Both the position numbers and the translations under genes were made by a program. Shown one piece after another: positions 63,901-64,000 of a stretch of 64,000 nucleotides of DNA. Positions within the stretch are counted from its first letter, which is position 1; every line of letters begins with the position of its first letter. Under the pieces are notes generated by a model. The model was not told where the DNA came from, made no database searches, and saw only the letters and a program-made list of their open reading frames with translations. This DNA is from Chitinophaga polysaccharea (GTDB lineage Bacteria > Bacteroidota > Bacteroidia > Chitinophagales > Chitinophagaceae). The DNA lies in NCBI RefSeq assembly GCF_007829335.1, contig NZ_VIWO01000002.1:310001-374000 (forward strand). Direction: 5' to 3'.

Positions 63901-64000
63901 GGCCGCTTTGAACTCACCTTTGAATACAATACCAACCTGTTTACGCCGGCTACCATAGAACGTTTTATTGGTGGTTACCAGCGTTTGCTCAACGATTTTA
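60964..64000 (+). CDS. Non-ribosomal peptide synthetase, A-PCP-C, cut by the right edge
   Basis: The frame is open from ATG at 60964 to the window edge (1012 codons seen). A domain: YFTSGSTGQPKGIVG near 157, FDAFLRD, NLYGPTETT, YKTGDLGKW and the LTANGKTDIAAL lysine. The hand-read pocket is D-A-R-H-L-S-L-M-I-K, almost the same as that of the 47340-50450 protein, and both carry the unusual LLHFIQWE stretch after the third core motif. PCP: GGHSLR near 547. C: HHAVADG near 728, active-looking, then FNLQNLDLPDIDL and the end of the window. More modules or a release domain may follow outside. It starts 38 bp after the hybrid synthase, whose terminal C domain would use this A-PCP as acceptor. Confidence 0.9.
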   Translation, partial: MNTLQDILLSGFKQYADNPAIDDGNSVISYAALHHDSDLLARALLARSGGQQLMVGVCSENRVKVITALVAILKARCIFVPIDQTLPAARIRHILHTTAAPLLLTDQEQVTLLEEWKPAHAVVADIDAWMQETPAAAISWPGYDTEDSIYVYFTSGSTGQPKGIVGMNKSLLHFIQWEIGSFQLQPGDRISQFINPGFDAFLRDVFAALCAGATICIPREKETLLHQRKLKAWIHDNRITLIHCVPSFFRLINHDAGETIAFPHLKYILLSGEALRPSELQQWYDQHGDTVQLYNLYGPTETTMIKTAYRIRREDMRSATIPVGKPMEGAEIWLLDESLQPVESGMPGEIYIRTAYRTKGYLHEPGLNEEKFITHPQGNGEPLYKTGDLGKWLPDGNLELLGRIDRQVKIRGVRVEPGEIESHLLRHPQVSNGLVVARPDGASSYELCAYVVPAATSITMADIREYLVDLLPEYLVPTHYVMLDKIPLTANGKTDIAALPLPEAVATPATAAPANATEQQLAQIWSDVLGIPLVQIGRHDDFFKIGGHSLRATILAARIEKTFGIAFPLLDIFYYPVLSAIATRIATAEASQVPVIPPAPVASSYELSSSQERLYVVQQYNTQSTAYNITTTLTVAGYLDIDRLELAMQAIIDRHESLRTAFILQEGMPRQVIHEQVTFHVTRMQAAIGEENTLIHDFIQPFNLQDPPLIRMGVITTAADQHTLVLDIHHAVADGTSLGILVRECLQLYVGEAPAAVPLQYKDYAVWQQQQLPMQALQQQEAYWLEQFASDVAPLQLPTDFPRPARQTLEGASRRFLLDSATYEAVKACAVQYNTTVYTILLTTYLALLQELSGQSDIVIGTIIAGRRQADLMNTIGMFANTLGLRFDIARGATWTELLQYVKIKTTEAQQHQDYPFEELVKRVVKWRDPGRSPLLDVMFNLQNLDLPDIDLPGLSIRRFDVEKHISKFDLTLRGIEEYGRFELTFEYNTNLFTPATIERFIGGYQRLLNDF

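Overview
The window looks like a chromosomal segment of a Bacteroidota bacterium, most likely a Chitinophaga-type genus. This rests on the Bacteroidota promoter grammar (TTTG, 19 nt, TAnnTTTG) seen in front of several genes, a giant protein with a gliding-motility/type IX secretion C-terminal domain, a secreted GH20 hexosaminidase, a UpxY-like NusG paralogue, and many secreted proteins and lipoproteins. The species assignment is inference; no marker gene here settles it.

Left part (1-10.4 kb): a PhnZ-like HD protein followed by a gene cut by the window edge, a lipoprotein serine hydrolase, serA with a very clear promoter, a secreted repeat protein with a C-terminal coiled coil, a secreted beta-sandwich protein paired with an S41/PDZ protease lipoprotein, the GH20 hexosaminidase and a small conserved protein. 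Most units are separated by clear intrinsic terminators.

10.4-27.9 kb is one reverse-strand gene of 5800 codons encoding a secreted surface protein. It holds 36 near-identical 88-89 residue Ig/PKD-like repeats, which form a higher-order repeat of five units (about 1.33 kb), then divergent repeats, HYR-like and Ig-like domains and a type B sorting domain.

28-39.5 kb is housekeeping: rpmI-rplT, ispE, a bifunctional-nuclease-family protein, etfB-etfA, a TPR protein with tilS, a rhomboid protease, rlmH, two paralogous tRNA-Arg(ACG) genes flanking an HGSNAT-like membrane acyltransferase, and an 812-residue FtsX/MacB-type permease.

40.3 kb to the right edge is a hybrid polyketide/non-ribosomal peptide gene cluster, all on the forward strand with gaps of 15-41 bp between synthase genes. 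It opens with a specialised NusG paralogue and a leader containing a perfect 7-bp hairpin. Then come a reducing PKS module (KS-AT-DH-ER-KR-ACP), an NRPS (A-PCP-C), a cytoplasmic beta-lactamase-fold hydrolase fused to TPR-like helices (candidate stand-alone offloading enzyme), a 3002-residue hybrid (KS-AT-KR-ACP-C-A-PCP-C) and another NRPS (A-PCP-C) cut by the edge. No thioesterase domain, phosphopantetheinyl transferase or exporter is visible inside the window. I did not recognise the cluster as a known compound pathway; it is the best candidate here for an undescribed system.
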